Shown here piece by piece: positions 1 through 10,585 of a stretch of DNA of 64,000 nt. Position numbers and translations under genes: made by a program. How positions within the stretch are numbered: the stretch's first letter is position 1; each line of letters begins with the position of its first letter. This DNA is from Chromobacterium subtsugae (GTDB taxonomy: Bacteria; Pseudomonadota; Gammaproteobacteria; Burkholderiales; Chromobacteriaceae). The notes beneath the pieces are model-generated. The model made no database searches. It was not told the origin of the DNA and saw only the letters and a list, made by a program, of their open reading frames with translations. The stretch covers positions 39,004-103,003 of the forward strand of contig NZ_JYKA01000016.1 in the NCBI RefSeq assembly GCF_001676875.1, read 5' to 3'.

Positions 1-194
1 ATCGGCAGGCGGCTCCTGGCCTTCTCTGAACAGATGAATACTGAACAGGGAAAACCAAGCGCCGCCACAAGCAGCACAACCCCATGCAATCCATCCAGCG
101 CGCCAGCTTCGTCAAAGGCGATCTTCACCGCCCACAGTAGCGAGCCCACCATCAGCAATATCGCGATGATAGCCAGATGCATGGTCAGGGTCAT
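1..194 (-). CDS. Small membrane protein, partial (runs off the left edge)
   Basis: An open frame begins at the ATG at 194 on the minus strand and is still open at position 1, so at least 64 residues are present. It starts MTLTMHLAIIAILLMVGSLL, a hydrophobic segment typical of a membrane helix, followed by a second hydrophobic stretch around residues 38-50. A purine-rich GGGAA lies about 6 bases upstream. It starts 18 bases after the lpd stop, so it is probably co-transcribed as the last visible gene of the odhAB-lpd unit. The family is not recognised and the C-terminus is missing. Confidence 0.55.
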   Translation of the reverse strand, partial: MTLTMHLAIIAILLMVGSLLWAVKIAFDEAGALDGLHGVVLLVAALGFPCSVFICSEKARSRLP

Positions 195-212
195 GCCGAG
201 TTCCCGCGCAAC

Positions 213-1646
213 TTAGCCGTGCAACGCGCGCTTGTCGGCGGCGAGCGCGGCTTCGTGGATCACTTCGGACAACGACGGGTGGGCGTGGACGATGCGCGCC
301 AAGTCTTCGCTGGCGGCCTTGAACTCCATCGACACCACGCCTTCGCTGACCAGCTCGGACACCATCGGGCCGATCATGTGCAGGCCCAGGATGCGGTCGG
401 TCTTGGCGCAAGCCAGGATCTTCACCGTGCCTTGCGCCTGGCCCAGGCCCAGCGCGCGGCCGTTGGCGCCGAAGCCGGAGGTGCCCTTCTTGTACTCGAC
501 GCCCTCGGCCTTCAGCTGCTCTTCGGTCTTGCCGACCCAGGCGATTTCCGGCGAGGTGTAGATCACCCACGGAATCACGCCGAAATCGACATGCGGCTTC
601 TGGCCGGCGATGCGCTCGGCCACGGCCACGCCCTCTTCCGACGCCTTGTGCGCCAGCATCGGGCCGCGCACCACGTCGCCGATCGCCCAGACATTGGGCA
701 GATTGGTGTGGCAGTGCTCGTCCACCGCGACGAAGCCGCGCTCGTCCAGTTGCAGGCCAACAGTCTCGGCGCCCAGGCCCTGGGTGTTCGGCACGCGGCC
801 GATGGAGACGATCAGCTTGTCGAACTCGGCCTTCACCGCTTCGCCGTTCAATTCGTAATTGACGGTGACGCTCTTCTTGCCAGCCTTCACTTCGCCGATC
901 TTCACGCCCAGCTTGATGTCGAGGCCCGTATCTTTAGTCAGCGTCTTGAAGGCTTCCTTGGCGATCTGCTGGTCGGCGGCCGCCAGGAAGGTCGGCATCG
1001 CTTCCAGAATGGTCACCTCAGCGCCTAAACGCTTCCAGACAGAGCCCATTTCCAGGCCGATCACGCCGGCGCCGATCACGCCCAGGCGCTTCGGCACGGC
1101 GGAGAGCGCCAGCGCGCCCTCGTTGTCCAGCACCAGCTGGTTGTCGGTGGCCAGGCCCGGCAGCGCGCGCGGGCTGGAGCCGGTGGCCACGATCACGTGG
1201 CCGGCTTCCAGCGTGTCCACCACCGCGCCGTTGTCGGTGACTTCGATCACCCACTTGTCGCCCTGGCGGCCCTTGAAGGCGGCCAGGCCGTGGATGTTGG
1301 CGACCTTGTTCTTCTTGAACAGGAAGCTGATGCCCGAAGCGTTCTTGGTGATGATGTCGGTCTTGCGGGCCAGCATCTGGCCGACGTCCATCTTGGCGCC
1401 GGACACGCTGATGCCGTGCTTGGCGAAATCATGCTGCACCGCGTGGAAGTTTTCCGACGACTGCAGCAGCGCCTTGGACGGAATGCAGCCTACGTTCAGG
1501 CAGGTGCCGCCCAAGCTGGGCTTGCCTTCCGGGTTTTTGAACGCGTCTACGCAGGCGGCGCTGAAGCCCAGCTGGGCCGCGCGGATGGCGGCAACGTAAC
1601 CGCCTGGGCCGCCGCCGATCACTACCACATCAAACTGTTGGCTCAT
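213..1646 (-). CDS. lpd: Dihydrolipoamide dehydrogenase, E3 of the 2-oxoglutarate dehydrogenase complex
   Basis: This 477-residue flavoprotein reoxidises the dihydrolipoyl groups of E2 and passes electrons to NAD+. It begins with a GxGxxG FAD-binding motif (residues 11-16) and carries the redox-active disulfide CLNVGC (C49, C54). A second nucleotide-binding motif ([13 protein letters not shown]) lies mid-protein, and the C-terminus has HAHPSLSE, containing the catalytic His456/Glu461 dyad. Length is normal for the family. It follows odhA and odhB on the same strand, separated from odhB only by a 61-residue membrane protein gene, so it is most likely the dedicated E3 of that complex. Confidence 0.97.
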   Translation of the reverse strand: MSQQFDVVVIGGGPGGYVAAIRAAQLGFSAACVDAFKNPEGKPSLGGTCLNVGCIPSKALLQSSENFHAVQHDFAKHGISVSGAKMDVGQMLARKTDIITKNASGISFLFKKNKVANIHGLAAFKGRQGDKWVIEVTDNGAVVDTLEAGHVIVATGSSPRALPGLATDNQLVLDNEGALALSAVPKRLGVIGAGVIGLEMGSVWKRLGAEVTILEAMPTFLAAADQQIAKEAFKTLTKDTGLDIKLGVKIGEVKAGKKSVTVNYELNGEAVKAEFDKLIVSIGRVPNTQGLGAETVGLQLDERGFVAVDEHCHTNLPNVWAIGDVVRGPMLAHKASEEGVAVAERIAGQKPHVDFGVIPWVIYTSPEIAWVGKTEEQLKAEGVEYKKGTSGFGANGRALGLGQAQGTVKILACAKTDRILGLHMIGPMVSELVSEGVVSMEFKAASEDLARIVHAHPSLSEVIHEAALAADKRALHG

Positions 1647-1661
1647 GGTATTCCCTTGGGA

Positions 1662-1847
1662 TCAGGCCTTGCCGACTTTGAACAGCAAGGCCCCGAAAGC
1701 GATCATGAACAGCGCGATGACGATCTTGCCCACCCGGCTGTAGCTGTCCTCACGCACGCCGCGCTGATGCTTCTTCCAGGTCAGGAAGAGCAGCACCACG
1801 CCGGCCAGCACCGAGGCCACGCCGTAAAACCAGTCAGGCAGATTCAT
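1662..1847 (-). CDS. Small two-helix membrane protein between odhB and lpd
   Basis: The 61-residue frame begins MNLPDWFYGVASVLAGVVLL and contains two hydrophobic segments (about residues 8-23 and 42-58) separated by a basic, charged loop. It lies 53 bases after the odhB stop and 15 bases before the lpd start, in the same orientation, so it is almost certainly in the same transcript. No family is recognised. A role tied to the 2-oxoglutarate dehydrogenase complex is only suggested by position. Confidence 0.7.
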   Translation of the reverse strand: MNLPDWFYGVASVLAGVVLLFLTWKKHQRGVREDSYSRVGKIVIALFMIAFGALLFKVGKA

Positions 1848-1900
1848 TCTCGCTCCGTTCTTGCAGATTCAGACAGGCCGGCTCGCGCCGGCCCTTGTCG

Positions 1901-3145
1901 TTACAGGTCGAGGATCAGGCGGGCCGGATCTTCGATGGCGTCCTTGATCGCCACCAGGGACAGCACCGCTTCGCGGCCGTCGATGATGCGGTGGTCGTAG
2001 GACTGGGCAAGATACATCATCGGGCGCACCACGACTTGACCGTTCTCAACCACGGCGCGCTCCTTGGTGGCGTGCATGCCCAGGATCGCCGATTGCGGCG
2101 GGTTGATGATCGGGGTGGACATCATCGAACCGAAGGTGCCGCCGTTGGAGATGGTGTAGGTGCCGCCGGTCAGCTCTTCCACGGTCAGCTTGCCTTCCTG
2201 GGCGCGCTTGCCGAAGTCGGCGATCTGCTTCTCGATGTCCGCCAGGCTCAGCTGGTCGGCATTGCGGATCACCGGCACCACCAGGCCGCGCGGGCTGCCT
2301 ACCGCCACGCCGATGTCGAAGTAGCCGTGGTAGATGATGTTGTTGCCGTCGACGGAGGCGTTGACGATCGGGTACTTCTTCAACGCCGAAACCACAGCCT
2401 TGACGAAGAAGCCCATGAAGCCCAGCTTGATGCCGTGCTCTTTCTCGAACTTGTCCTTGTACTTGTTGCGCAGGTCCATCACCGGCTTCATGTTCACTTC
2501 ATTGAAGGTGGTGAGGATGGCGTTGGTCTGCTGGCTCATCACCAGGCGCTCGGCCACGCGCTGGCGCAGGCGCGACATCGGCACGCTCTGCTCCGGACGG
2601 CCGGACAGGATGCCGGCGATGTTGACGGCGGCCGGGGTCGACGACAGCGCCGCGCCGGAGGACACCGGGCCGGCTTGCGACGGGGCGGCCGGCTTGGCGG
2701 CGGCTTGCACGTCTTCCTTCAGGATGCGGCCGTCGCGGCCGGAACCGGCGACATTCGCCAGGTTCACGCCGGTTTCGGCGGCCAGCTTGGCGGCGGACGG
2801 CATGGCGGCGGCGCCTGCCGCCGGCGCGGCGGCCGGGGCTTGAACCGGAGCCGGCGCGGCTGCCGGAGCGGCGGCTGCCGGGGCAGGAGCGGCGTCGCCG
2901 GCTTGGGCTGCGGTGTCGATCTTGGCGATCAGCTGGCCGGACACCACGGTGGCGCCGTCCTGCTCGATGATCTCAACCAGCACGCCGGCTTGCGGGGCCG
3001 GCAGCTCCAGCACCACCTTGTCGGTTTCCAGGTCGATCAGGTTTTCGTCGCGCTTGACGAATTCGCCGACCTTTTTGTGCCAGCTCATCAGCGTGGCTTC
3101 GGATACGGATTCCGGCAGTTGCGGGACTTTGACTTCAATCAGCAT
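1901..3145 (-). CDS. odhB: Dihydrolipoyl succinyltransferase, E2 of 2-oxoglutarate dehydrogenase
   Basis: This is the core acyltransferase that moves succinyl groups from E1 to CoA. The 414-residue form has one N-terminal lipoyl domain with the lipoylated lysine in ETDKVV (K43), an Ala/Pro-rich swinging arm around residues 80-112, a peripheral subunit-binding domain around 112-150, and a catalytic domain ending with [13 protein letters not shown] (His385, Asp389). The ATG at 3145 is chosen because a GGAGAAG Shine-Dalgarno sequence lies just upstream. An in-frame ATG four codons earlier (3157) overlaps that site and is less likely. Also known as sucB. Confidence 0.97.
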   Translation of the reverse strand: MLIEVKVPQLPESVSEATLMSWHKKVGEFVKRDENLIDLETDKVVLELPAPQAGVLVEIIEQDGATVVSGQLIAKIDTAAQAGDAAPAPAAAAPAAAPAPVQAPAAAPAAGAAAMPSAAKLAAETGVNLANVAGSGRDGRILKEDVQAAAKPAAPSQAGPVSSGAALSSTPAAVNIAGILSGRPEQSVPMSRLRQRVAERLVMSQQTNAILTTFNEVNMKPVMDLRNKYKDKFEKEHGIKLGFMGFFVKAVVSALKKYPIVNASVDGNNIIYHGYFDIGVAVGSPRGLVVPVIRNADQLSLADIEKQIADFGKRAQEGKLTVEELTGGTYTISNGGTFGSMMSTPIINPPQSAILGMHATKERAVVENGQVVVRPMMYLAQSYDHRIIDGREAVLSLVAIKDAIEDPARLILDL

Positions 3146-3197
3146 GTTCTTCTCCATGGCGGGACGGCGGCCGGCCGTCCCTGACTTTCTCGTAGGC

Positions 3198-6026
3198 TCA
3201 GCGGGCGACCGACATCGCTTCTTCGACGAAGGCTTTCAGCTGGGCGACGTGCTTGCTCATATAACCGACCGCCGGCGACGCCGACGACGGGCGACCGGCG
3301 AACGACAGTTGCTGCTTGGCGGACAACAGGCCTTCCAGGCGGTGGCGGATCTGGTACCAAGCGCCCTGGTTGCGCGGCTCTTCCTGCACCCACATCACTT
3401 CCTTGGCCTGGGTGTAGCGCGCCAGCTCGGCGGCCACCTGCTCGGTCGGGAACGGGTACAGCTGCTCGATGCGGACGATGGCGATCTCATCTTCCAGACC
3501 GCGTTCCTTGCGGCCGGCGGCGAGGTCGTAATATACCTGGCCGGCGCACAGCACCACGCGCTTGACCTTCTTCGGATCCTTGACGATGGCGTCGCCGATC
3601 ACCGGGCGGAAGCTGCCGCTGGTCAGGTCTTCGATCGGGCTCATCGAATCCTTGAAGCGCAGCAGGCGCTTGGACAGGAAGATCACCAGCGGCTTGCGGT
3701 ACGGGCGCAGCACCTGGCGGCGCAGCATGTGGAACATCTGGCCGGCTTCGGACGGCATCACCACTTGCATATTGTGCTCGGCGCACAGTTGCAGCCAGCG
3801 CTCCAGGCGGGCGGAGGAGTGCTCCGGGCCCTGGCCATCGTAGCCGTGCGGCAGGATGGTGGTCAGGCCGCACAGACGGCCCCACTTGGTCTCGCCGGAA
3901 GAGATGAACTGGTCGATGGCCACCTGGGCGCCGTTGGCGAAGTCGCCGAACTGGGCTTCCCAGATCACCAGCTGGTCGGGAGCGGAACAGGCGTAGCCGT
4001 ATTCGTAGGCCAGCACCGCTTCCTCGTTCAGGATGGAGTCGATCACCAGGAAATCGGCCTGGTTGTCGGACATATTGCGCAGCGGCACATAGGCGCCCTG
4101 GTCCCAGCGCTCGCGGTTCTGGTCGTGCAGCACCGCGTGGCGGTGGCTGAAGGTGCCGCGGCCGGAGTCTTCGCCGGAGATGCGCACGCCGAAGCCGTTG
4201 GTCACCAGGCTGGCGTAGGCCAGCGTCTCTGCCATGCCCCAGTCGACATTCTGCTCGCCGGCGGCCATCGCCTTGCGCGCGGCCAGCACTTTCTGCACGG
4301 TCGGGTGCAGCTTGAAGCCTTCCGGCAGCGAGGTGAACTTGTCGGTCAGGCGCTGGATGTCGGCCTGCGGCAGCGAGGTGTCGGTCGGGTGCGCCCAGTG
4401 GGTGCCCAGGTACTGGCTGAAGTCCAGCGCGTGTTCGCGGCGGTAGTTGGTCAGCGCGGTCTGTTCGACATGCTCGCCCTTGTCCAGCGCGTCGCGGTAG
4501 GCCTGGATCTGCGCGTCGCCTTCTTCCGCCTTCAGCACGCCCTCCTGCACCAGGCGCTCGGCGTACATCGCGCGCACGCCCTGGTGCTTGGCGATCTTCT
4601 TGTACATCATCGGCTGGGTCAGGAAGGGATCGTCGCCTTCGTTGTGGCCGAGCTTGCGGTAGCACACCAGGTCGATCACCACGTCCTTCTTGAAGGTCAT
4701 GCGGTAATCCAGCGCGGCCTGCATCACGTAGCAGACGGCTTCCGGATCATCGCCGTTCACGTGCAGGATCGGCGCTTCGATCATCTTGGCCACGTCGGTG
4801 CAGTACATCGTCGAGCGGATGTCGCGGGTGTCCGAAGTGGTGAAGCCCACCTGGTTGTTGATGACGATGTGGATGGTGCCGCCGGTGCCGTAGCCGCGGG
4901 TCTGCGACAGGTTGAAGGTGCCTTGGTTGACGCCCAGGCCGCCGAAGGCGGAGTCGCCGTGGATCAGCACCGGAACAGCGGTCTTGCGTTCCGCGTCCTT
5001 GCGGCGCTCCTGGCGCGCGCGCACCGAGCCCTCCACCACCGGGTTGACGATTTCCAGGTGCGACGGGTTGAACGCCAGCGACACGTGCATCGGGCCATTG
5101 GCGGTCGGGATGTCGGACGAGAAGCCCATGTGGTACTTCACGTCGCCGGAAGCCATCTGCTGGGCGGCCTTGCCTTCGAATTCGGCGAACAGGTCGCGCG
5201 GCTGCTTGCCCAGGGTGTTGACCAGCACGTTCAGGCGGCCGCGGTGGGCCATGCCGATGATCAGTTCCTGCACGCCTTGCGCGGTGGCGTTCTGGATCAG
5301 GTGGTCCAGCGCCGCGATCGCGGATTCGCCGCCTTCCAGCGAGAAGCGCTTCTGACCGACGTACTTGGTGTGCAGGTAGCGTTCCAGCGTTTCCGCCGCG
5401 GTGATCTGCTTCAGGATGCGCTGCTTCTTGGCCGCGTCGTAGCGCGGGGTGGACAGGTCGCCCTCGAAGCGCTTCTGCACCCAGTGTTTTTCATCGGACT
5501 GGGTGATGTGCATGAACTCGACGCCGATATTGCCGCAGTAGGTCTGCTTCAGGCGCGCCAGGATGTCGGACAGCGGCAGCTTCTGCGGGCCCACCAGCGA
5601 GCCGACGTTGAACTGCACCGCCATGTCGGCGTCGGTCAGGCCGTGGGTGGCCGGATCCAGTTCGCGCAGCGTCTGCTGGTCCATCCGCTTCAGCGGGTCG
5701 AGGTTGGCCTGGCGCGAGCCCAGCACGCGGTAGGCCGAGATCAGCTTGAGCACGCCCACCTGCTTCTGCATCGCGTCCCAGTCGGCGGCGGCGCTGCTGC
5801 GCTGGCCGGACAGCGGCTTCTTGGCCAGCTGGATGAACGACTCCTGGATCGGCTGGTGCGGCACGTCGCGCTCGGCGGCGCCCGGCGCCTGCGCCAGCTT
5901 GTCGAAGTAGTCGCGCCACTCGTTCGGAACCGAATTGGCGTCAGCGAGGTACTGTTCGTACAGCTCCTCGATGAACGGTGCATTCCCACCGAACAGGTAA
6001 GAATGGCTGTACATGGATTGCATCAT
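3198..6026 (-). CDS. odhA: 2-oxoglutarate dehydrogenase E1 component
   Basis: This thiamine-diphosphate enzyme decarboxylates 2-oxoglutarate and succinylates the E2 lipoyl group. The protein starting [20 protein letters not shown] is 942 residues, close to the roughly 930-residue bacterial norm. Family hallmarks include the short N-terminal E2-binding segment, [13 protein letters not shown], and [12 protein letters not shown], part of the ThDP/Mg region. The frame is open 114 bases further upstream, but that stretch overlaps an intergenic hairpin and the gltA terminator and lacks family-like sequence, so the start at 6026 is preferred. It is the first gene of odhA-odhB-orf-lpd. Confidence 0.96.
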   Translation of the reverse strand: MMQSMYSHSYLFGGNAPFIEELYEQYLADANSVPNEWRDYFDKLAQAPGAAERDVPHQPIQESFIQLAKKPLSGQRSSAAADWDAMQKQVGVLKLISAYRVLGSRQANLDPLKRMDQQTLRELDPATHGLTDADMAVQFNVGSLVGPQKLPLSDILARLKQTYCGNIGVEFMHITQSDEKHWVQKRFEGDLSTPRYDAAKKQRILKQITAAETLERYLHTKYVGQKRFSLEGGESAIAALDHLIQNATAQGVQELIIGMAHRGRLNVLVNTLGKQPRDLFAEFEGKAAQQMASGDVKYHMGFSSDIPTANGPMHVSLAFNPSHLEIVNPVVEGSVRARQERRKDAERKTAVPVLIHGDSAFGGLGVNQGTFNLSQTRGYGTGGTIHIVINNQVGFTTSDTRDIRSTMYCTDVAKMIEAPILHVNGDDPEAVCYVMQAALDYRMTFKKDVVIDLVCYRKLGHNEGDDPFLTQPMMYKKIAKHQGVRAMYAERLVQEGVLKAEEGDAQIQAYRDALDKGEHVEQTALTNYRREHALDFSQYLGTHWAHPTDTSLPQADIQRLTDKFTSLPEGFKLHPTVQKVLAARKAMAAGEQNVDWGMAETLAYASLVTNGFGVRISGEDSGRGTFSHRHAVLHDQNRERWDQGAYVPLRNMSDNQADFLVIDSILNEEAVLAYEYGYACSAPDQLVIWEAQFGDFANGAQVAIDQFISSGETKWGRLCGLTTILPHGYDGQGPEHSSARLERWLQLCAEHNMQVVMPSEAGQMFHMLRRQVLRPYRKPLVIFLSKRLLRFKDSMSPIEDLTSGSFRPVIGDAIVKDPKKVKRVVLCAGQVYYDLAAGRKERGLEDEIAIVRIEQLYPFPTEQVAAELARYTQAKEVMWVQEEPRNQGAWYQIRHRLEGLLSAKQQLSFAGRPSSASPAVGYMSKHVAQLKAFVEEAMSVAR

Positions 6027-6068
6027 GATCTGGCTACCCTTTGTCTTTACGTTGCAGCATTCACTCAA

Positions 6069-6101
6069 AGCGCTTGGGCAAGGCGGCCTTGCCCCAGCGC
6101 T
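6069..6101. promoter_or_regulatory. Long hairpin in the odhA leader
   Basis: AGCGCT-T-GGGCAAGG, then CGG, then CCTTGCCC-C-AGCGCT forms a stem with one internal mismatch and a 3-base loop. It lies 43 bases upstream of the odhA start and downstream of the gltA terminator. There is no T-run after it on the minus strand, so it looks like a 5'-UTR structure or mRNA-stabilising element rather than a terminator. Confidence 0.5.
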
Positions 6102-6105
6102 CTGT

Positions 6106-6127
6106 AAAAAAGGGCTGGCTGAAGCCC
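6106..6127 (-). terminator. Probable Rho-independent terminator after gltA
   Basis: On the minus strand GGGCT and AGCCC form a short hairpin with a 6-base loop, followed directly by six T residues. It begins 29 bases after the gltA stop. The stem is only 5 bp, so termination may be partial, allowing some read-through into odhA. Confidence 0.55.
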
Positions 6128-6155
6128 CCGCTTCAACCAACCCTGGTGTTTCACA

Positions 6156-7445
6156 TCAGCGCTTCGCCACTTCCACGAAGTCGCGGCGCGGAGCGCCGGT
6201 GTACAGCTGGCGCGGACGGCCGATCTTCATGCCCGGGTCGCCGATCATCTCGTTCCAGTGCGCGATCCAGCCCACGGTGCGGGCCAGCGCGAAGATCGGG
6301 GTGAACATCGAAACCGGGATGCCGATCGCGGACAGCACGATGCCGGAGTAGAAGTCCACGTTCGGGTACAGCTTGCGCTCGATGAAGTACGGGTCGTTCA
6401 GGGCGATCTTTTCCAGCTCCATCGCCAGCTTGAACTTCGGGCTGTCGCCCAGGCCCAGTTCCTTCAACACTTCGTCGCAGGTCTGCTTCATGATGGCGGC
6501 GCGCGGGTCCATGTTCTTGTACACGCGGTGGCCGAAGCCCATCAGCTTGTAGCGCTTGTCCTTCACGCCCTGCATGAAGTCGGCCACATTGTCCACCGAG
6601 CCGATCTCGTCCAGCATCTTCAGCACGGCTTCGTTGGCGCCGCCATGCGACGGGCCCCACAGGCAGGCGATGCCGGCGGCGATACATGCGAACGGGTTCG
6701 CGCCGGAGGAGCCGGCCAGACGCACGGTGGAGGTGGAGGCGTTCTGCTCGTGGTCGGCGTGCAGGGTGAAGATGCGGTCCATCGCGCGGGCCAGCACCGG
6801 GTTCACCTTGTACTCTTCGCACGGGGTGGAGAACATCATGTGCAGGAAGTTTTCCGCGTAGTTCAGGCCGTTTTTCGGGTAGGAGAACGGCAGGCCCTTG
6901 TTGTAGCGGTAGGCTTGGGCGGCGATGGTCGGCAGCTTGGCCACCAGGCGGTGGGCCGAGATGCGGCGGTGTTCCGGATTGGAGATGTCCAGCGAGTCAT
7001 GGTAGAACGCGGACAGCGCGCCCACCACGCCCACCATCACGGCCATCGGATGCGCGTCGCGGCGGAAGCCCTTGAACAGGCTCATCAGCTGGTCGTGCAG
7101 CATGTTGTGGCGCATCACGCCGCGTTCGAATTCCTTGCGCTGCGCCGCGGTCGGCAACTCGCCGTTCAGCAGCAGGTAGCACACTTCCAGATAGTCGCTC
7201 TTCTCGGCCAGCTGCTCGATCGGGTAGCCGCGGTAGTACAGATGGCCGAGGTCGCCGTCGATGAAGGTGATGCCGGATTCGCAGCTGGCGGTGGCGAGGA
7301 AGCCCGGGTCGAACGTGAACATCCCGGTCTTGCCGAAAGAGCGGATGTCTACGACGTCCGGACCCAGCGAGCCCCCCAGGACCGGCAGGTCGATGGAGTC
7401 CTTACCCTCGTTGTAGCTGAGCGTGACTTTGCGATTAGTTTCCAC
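6156..7445 (-). CDS. gltA: Citrate synthase (type II)
   Basis: This enzyme condenses acetyl-CoA and oxaloacetate into citrate. The 429 residues match the NADH-regulated hexameric type II enzymes of proteobacteria. Family signatures visible are the [10 protein letters not shown] segment, [14 protein letters not shown] with a catalytic-site histidine, and the N-terminal beta-rich segment typical of the allosteric form. It lies 50 bases downstream of sdhE on the same strand, so it is probably the last gene of the sdhCDAB-sdhE-gltA transcript. Confidence 0.98.
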   Translation of the reverse strand: METNRKVTLSYNEGKDSIDLPVLGGSLGPDVVDIRSFGKTGMFTFDPGFLATASCESGITFIDGDLGHLYYRGYPIEQLAEKSDYLEVCYLLLNGELPTAAQRKEFERGVMRHNMLHDQLMSLFKGFRRDAHPMAVMVGVVGALSAFYHDSLDISNPEHRRISAHRLVAKLPTIAAQAYRYNKGLPFSYPKNGLNYAENFLHMMFSTPCEEYKVNPVLARAMDRIFTLHADHEQNASTSTVRLAGSSGANPFACIAAGIACLWGPSHGGANEAVLKMLDEIGSVDNVADFMQGVKDKRYKLMGFGHRVYKNMDPRAAIMKQTCDEVLKELGLGDSPKFKLAMELEKIALNDPYFIERKLYPNVDFYSGIVLSAIGIPVSMFTPIFALARTVGWIAHWNEMIGDPGMKIGRPRQLYTGAPRRDFVEVAKR

Positions 7446-7495
7446 AGCAATACTCCCAGTCGGTTTATATCGTTGTTGTTGGAGTGGTTTCGGCC

Positions 7496-7744
7496 TTACA
7501 GCGATCGGAGGATCGCCACAATGGCCATCTCTTCCGGATCCTCGAGATCGGCCTTGCCGCTGACGATATCCAGAAAATCGGTGTCGGCCAGATCCAGCAG
7601 ACGGCGGTAGGCCTCGATCTCGGCCGGGGCCAGCCGCCCGAACGGCCCGGCCAGGAATTTCTCCAGCACCAGGTCCAGTTCGAGCAGGCCGCGGCGCGAG
7701 CGCCAGCGCATCCGCTTCAGTTCTATCGGATCGTAAGTCGTCAT
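7496..7744 (-). CDS. sdhE: Succinate dehydrogenase flavinylation factor SdhE
   Basis: The 82-residue protein contains RGLLELD at residues 18-24, carrying the RGxxE motif (R18, G19, E22) that defines the SdhE/YgfY/Sdh5 family. These proteins promote covalent FAD attachment to SdhA. Its ATG overlaps the sdhB stop by 4 bases (ATGA), indicating translational coupling with its target complex. Confidence 0.93.
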   Translation of the reverse strand: MTTYDPIELKRMRWRSRRGLLELDLVLEKFLAGPFGRLAPAEIEAYRRLLDLADTDFLDIVSGKADLEDPEEMAIVAILRSL

Positions 7745-8451
7745 ACCGCGCGCTTGACCATCAGGTCCTTGATCTTGCCGATCGCCTTGGTCGGGTTAAG
7801 GCCCTTCGGGCAGACGTCGACGCAGTTCATGATGGTGTGGCAACGGAACAGGCGGTACGGGTCCTCCAGATTGTCCAGACGCTCGCTGGTGGCTTCGTCG
7901 CGGGTATCGGCGATGAAGCGGTAGGCGGCCAACAGGCCGGCCGGGCCGACGAACTTGTCCGGGTTCCACCAGAACGACGGGCAGGACGTCGAGCAGCACG
8001 CGCACAGGATGCACTCGTACAGGCCGTCCAGCTCCTTGCGGTCCTCCGGCGACTGGCGGCGCTCGCGTTCCGGCGGCGGCGTGTCGTTGATCACGTACGG
8101 TTTGATCGAGTGGTACTGCTTGAAGAACTGCGCCATGTCCACGATCAGGTCGCGCACCACCGGCAGGCCCGGCAACGGACGCAGCTCGATCGGCTGCTTC
8201 AGGCCGCGGAAGTCGGTGACGCAGGCCAGGCCGTTCTTGCCGTTGATGTTCATCGCGTCGGAGCCGCAGACGCCTTCGCGACAGGAACGGCGGAAGCTCA
8301 GCGTGTCGTCCTTGATCTTCAGCTTGACCAGCGCGTCCAAGAGCTTGTGCTCGGTGGCGTCCATCTCCACGCTGATGTCCTGCATGTACGGCTTGGCATC
8401 CTGGTCCGGGTTGTAGCGGTAGATGCGGAATTTGATGGTTTCGGTAGTCAT
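7741..8451 (-). CDS. sdhB: Succinate dehydrogenase iron-sulfur subunit
   Basis: This subunit carries electrons from SdhA to the quinone site. The 236-residue form starts [16 protein letters not shown]. 2Fe-2S ligands appear as C57, C62, D65 and C77, with Asp in the third position as in the E. coli enzyme. Two further clusters are supplied by [12 protein letters not shown] and [12 protein letters not shown]. The start at 8451 gives the family length; an upstream in-frame extension to 8559 would run into sdhA and is rejected. It overlaps sdhE by 4 bases. Confidence 0.97.
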   Translation of the reverse strand: MTTETIKFRIYRYNPDQDAKPYMQDISVEMDATEHKLLDALVKLKIKDDTLSFRRSCREGVCGSDAMNINGKNGLACVTDFRGLKQPIELRPLPGLPVVRDLIVDMAQFFKQYHSIKPYVINDTPPPERERRQSPEDRKELDGLYECILCACCSTSCPSFWWNPDKFVGPAGLLAAYRFIADTRDEATSERLDNLEDPYRLFRCHTIMNCVDVCPKGLNPTKAIGKIKDLMVKRAV

Positions 8452-8465
8452 CTCTGGTTCAACCC

Positions 8466-10241
8466 TTAGTAGGTGCGGGCCTTCAGCTTGATCGTGTCCA
8501 CGGTCAGCGGCTGCATGTTCACCGGCTTGTACTCCAGGCGGTTGCCGTCGCGGAACCACAGCGTGTGCTTCAGCCAGTTGACGTCGTCGCGGCCGTTCGG
8601 GGTGGCCTCGGTGTCCAGCGCGTCGTCGCGGACGTGGGCGCCGCGGCTTTCGGTGCGGGCATTGGCGGAAACCATGGTGGCCTTAGCCACTTCGATCAGG
8701 TTCTCCAACTCCAGCGCCTCGATGCGGGCGGTGTTGAACACCTTGGACTTGTCGCCGATTTCGGTCTTGGCGACCATGTCGGCCACTTCCAGGATCTTTT
8801 CCACGCCTTCGGCCAGCATGTCCTTGAAGCGGAACACGCCGCAGTGGGCCTGCATGGTGCGCTGCAGCGCGGCGCGAGCCTCGTGCACCTGCACGCCGTT
8901 GGTCTGGTTGTCCAGACGCGCGACGCGGGCGACCGAACGCTCGACGTCGGCCATAGCCAGCTCCGGCAGGTCTTCCGGATGCTGCTTGATGAATTCGATC
9001 ATCGAGTTGGCCGAGCTCTTGCCGAATACCAGCAAGTCCAGCAGCGAGTTGGTGCCCAGGCGGTTGGCGCCGTGCACCGACGCGCACGCGCATTCGCCGG
9101 CGGCGTAGAAGCCATGCACCGCCTCGCCGTGGATCACCACTTCGCCGTGGTAATTGGTGGGGATGCCGCCCATCTGGTAGTGGCAGGTCGGCACCACCGG
9201 AATCGGGGCCTTGATCGGGTCCACGCCGGCGAACTTGATCGAGATCTCGCGGATGCCCGGCAGCTTGGACATGATCACCTCGGGGTCGAGGTGGGTGATG
9301 TCCAGCAGCACGTGATCCTTGTTCGGACCGCAGCCGCGGCCTTCGTTGATCTCGGTCACCATCGCGCGCGACACCACGTCGCGGGAAGCCAGGTCCTTGG
9401 CGTTCGGCGCGTAGCGCTCCATGAAGCGCTCGCCCTGCGCGTTGCGCAGAATGCCGCCTTCGCCGCGCACGCCTTCGGTGATCAGCACGCCCGCGCCGGC
9501 CACGCCGGTCGGGTGGAACTGCCAGAATTCCATGTCTTCCAGCGGGATGCCGGCGCGCGCCGCCATGCCCACGCCGTCGCCGGTGTTGATGAAGGCGTTG
9601 GTGGAGGAAGCGAAGATGCGGCCGGCGCCGCCGGTGGCAAACAAGGTGGCCTTGGCCTGGAACACCACGATTTCCGAGGTTTCCATTTCCATGGCGACCA
9701 CGCCCTGCACGCGGCCTTCGGCGTCGCGGATCAGGTCAAGCGCCATCCACTCGACGAAGAAGTGAGTGTTGGCGCGCACATTGCGCTGGTACAGCGCGTG
9801 CAGCATCGCGTGGCCGGTGCGGTCGGCCGCGGCGCAAGCGCGGCGAACCGGCTTGCCTTCGCCGAAGTCGGACATGTGGCCGCCGAACGGACGCTGGTAG
9901 ATGGTGCCATCCGGATTGCGGTCGAACGGCATGCCGTAGTGCTCCAGCTCCACCACCACTTTCGGGGCTTCGCGGCACATGAATTCGATCGCGTCCTGGT
10001 CGCCCAGCCAGTCCGAACCCTTGACGGTGTCGTACATGTGCCAGTGCCAGTTGTCCGGCTCGGAGTTGCCGAGCGAAGCGGACACGCCGCCCTGGGCGGC
10101 CACGGTATGGGAGCGGGTGGGGAAAACCTTGGACAGCACGGCGGTCTTCAGGCCGGCTTCCGACAGTTGCAGCGCAGCGCGCATGCCGGCGCCGCCGGCG
10201 CCCACGACTACCGCATCAAAATGACGAACAGGAATACCCAT
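8466..10241 (-). CDS. sdhA: Succinate dehydrogenase flavoprotein subunit
   Basis: This catalytic subunit oxidises succinate to fumarate using covalently bound FAD. The protein starting MGIPVRHFDAVVVGAGGAGM is 591 residues. The FAD-linked histidine is H45 in TRSHTVAAQGG. The start at 10241 shares one base with the sdhD stop codon (TAATG), which indicates tight coupling. An ATG four codons upstream also exists but would overlap sdhD further. Confidence 0.97.
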   Translation of the reverse strand: MGIPVRHFDAVVVGAGGAGMRAALQLSEAGLKTAVLSKVFPTRSHTVAAQGGVSASLGNSEPDNWHWHMYDTVKGSDWLGDQDAIEFMCREAPKVVVELEHYGMPFDRNPDGTIYQRPFGGHMSDFGEGKPVRRACAAADRTGHAMLHALYQRNVRANTHFFVEWMALDLIRDAEGRVQGVVAMEMETSEIVVFQAKATLFATGGAGRIFASSTNAFINTGDGVGMAARAGIPLEDMEFWQFHPTGVAGAGVLITEGVRGEGGILRNAQGERFMERYAPNAKDLASRDVVSRAMVTEINEGRGCGPNKDHVLLDITHLDPEVIMSKLPGIREISIKFAGVDPIKAPIPVVPTCHYQMGGIPTNYHGEVVIHGEAVHGFYAAGECACASVHGANRLGTNSLLDLLVFGKSSANSMIEFIKQHPEDLPELAMADVERSVARVARLDNQTNGVQVHEARAALQRTMQAHCGVFRFKDMLAEGVEKILEVADMVAKTEIGDKSKVFNTARIEALELENLIEVAKATMVSANARTESRGAHVRDDALDTEATPNGRDDVNWLKHTLWFRDGNRLEYKPVNMQPLTVDTIKLKARTY

Positions 10242-10585
10242 TACAGCCCCCAAACCACTTTAACGGAATAGATGAAACAGGAAACCAGCCAGACGATGGT
10301 GAACATGTGCAGCGCCAGGCGGATGCCCACCGGCTTCACATAGTCCATCCACACGTCGCGGATGCCCACCCATACGTGCAGGAACAGCGCCAGCAGCGTG
10401 GTCTGGGTCAGCACCTGCACCCAGGTATGGCTGAAGAGGTCTTTCCAGCCTTCATAGCCGGACGGCAGCGCCAACAGGAACAACGCCAGGGCCACGGTGT
10501 AGATCACCATCACCACGGCGGTGACGCGCTGCATCACCCAATCGCGCAGGCCGTAGCCGGCGCCGACAACATTGCGGTTTACCAT
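10241..10585 (-). CDS. sdhD: Succinate dehydrogenase membrane anchor subunit
   Basis: The 114-residue protein has three hydrophobic helices, as expected for the SdhD anchor that shares the heme and ubiquinone site with SdhC. It begins MVNRNVVGAGYGLRDWVMQR, a common start in betaproteobacterial SdhD. It overlaps sdhC by 7 bases and abuts sdhA, fixing its identity by position. Confidence 0.93.
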   Translation of the reverse strand: MVNRNVVGAGYGLRDWVMQRVTAVVMVIYTVALALFLLALPSGYEGWKDLFSHTWVQVLTQTTLLALFLHVWVGIRDVWMDYVKPVGIRLALHMFTIVWLVSCFIYSVKVVWGL

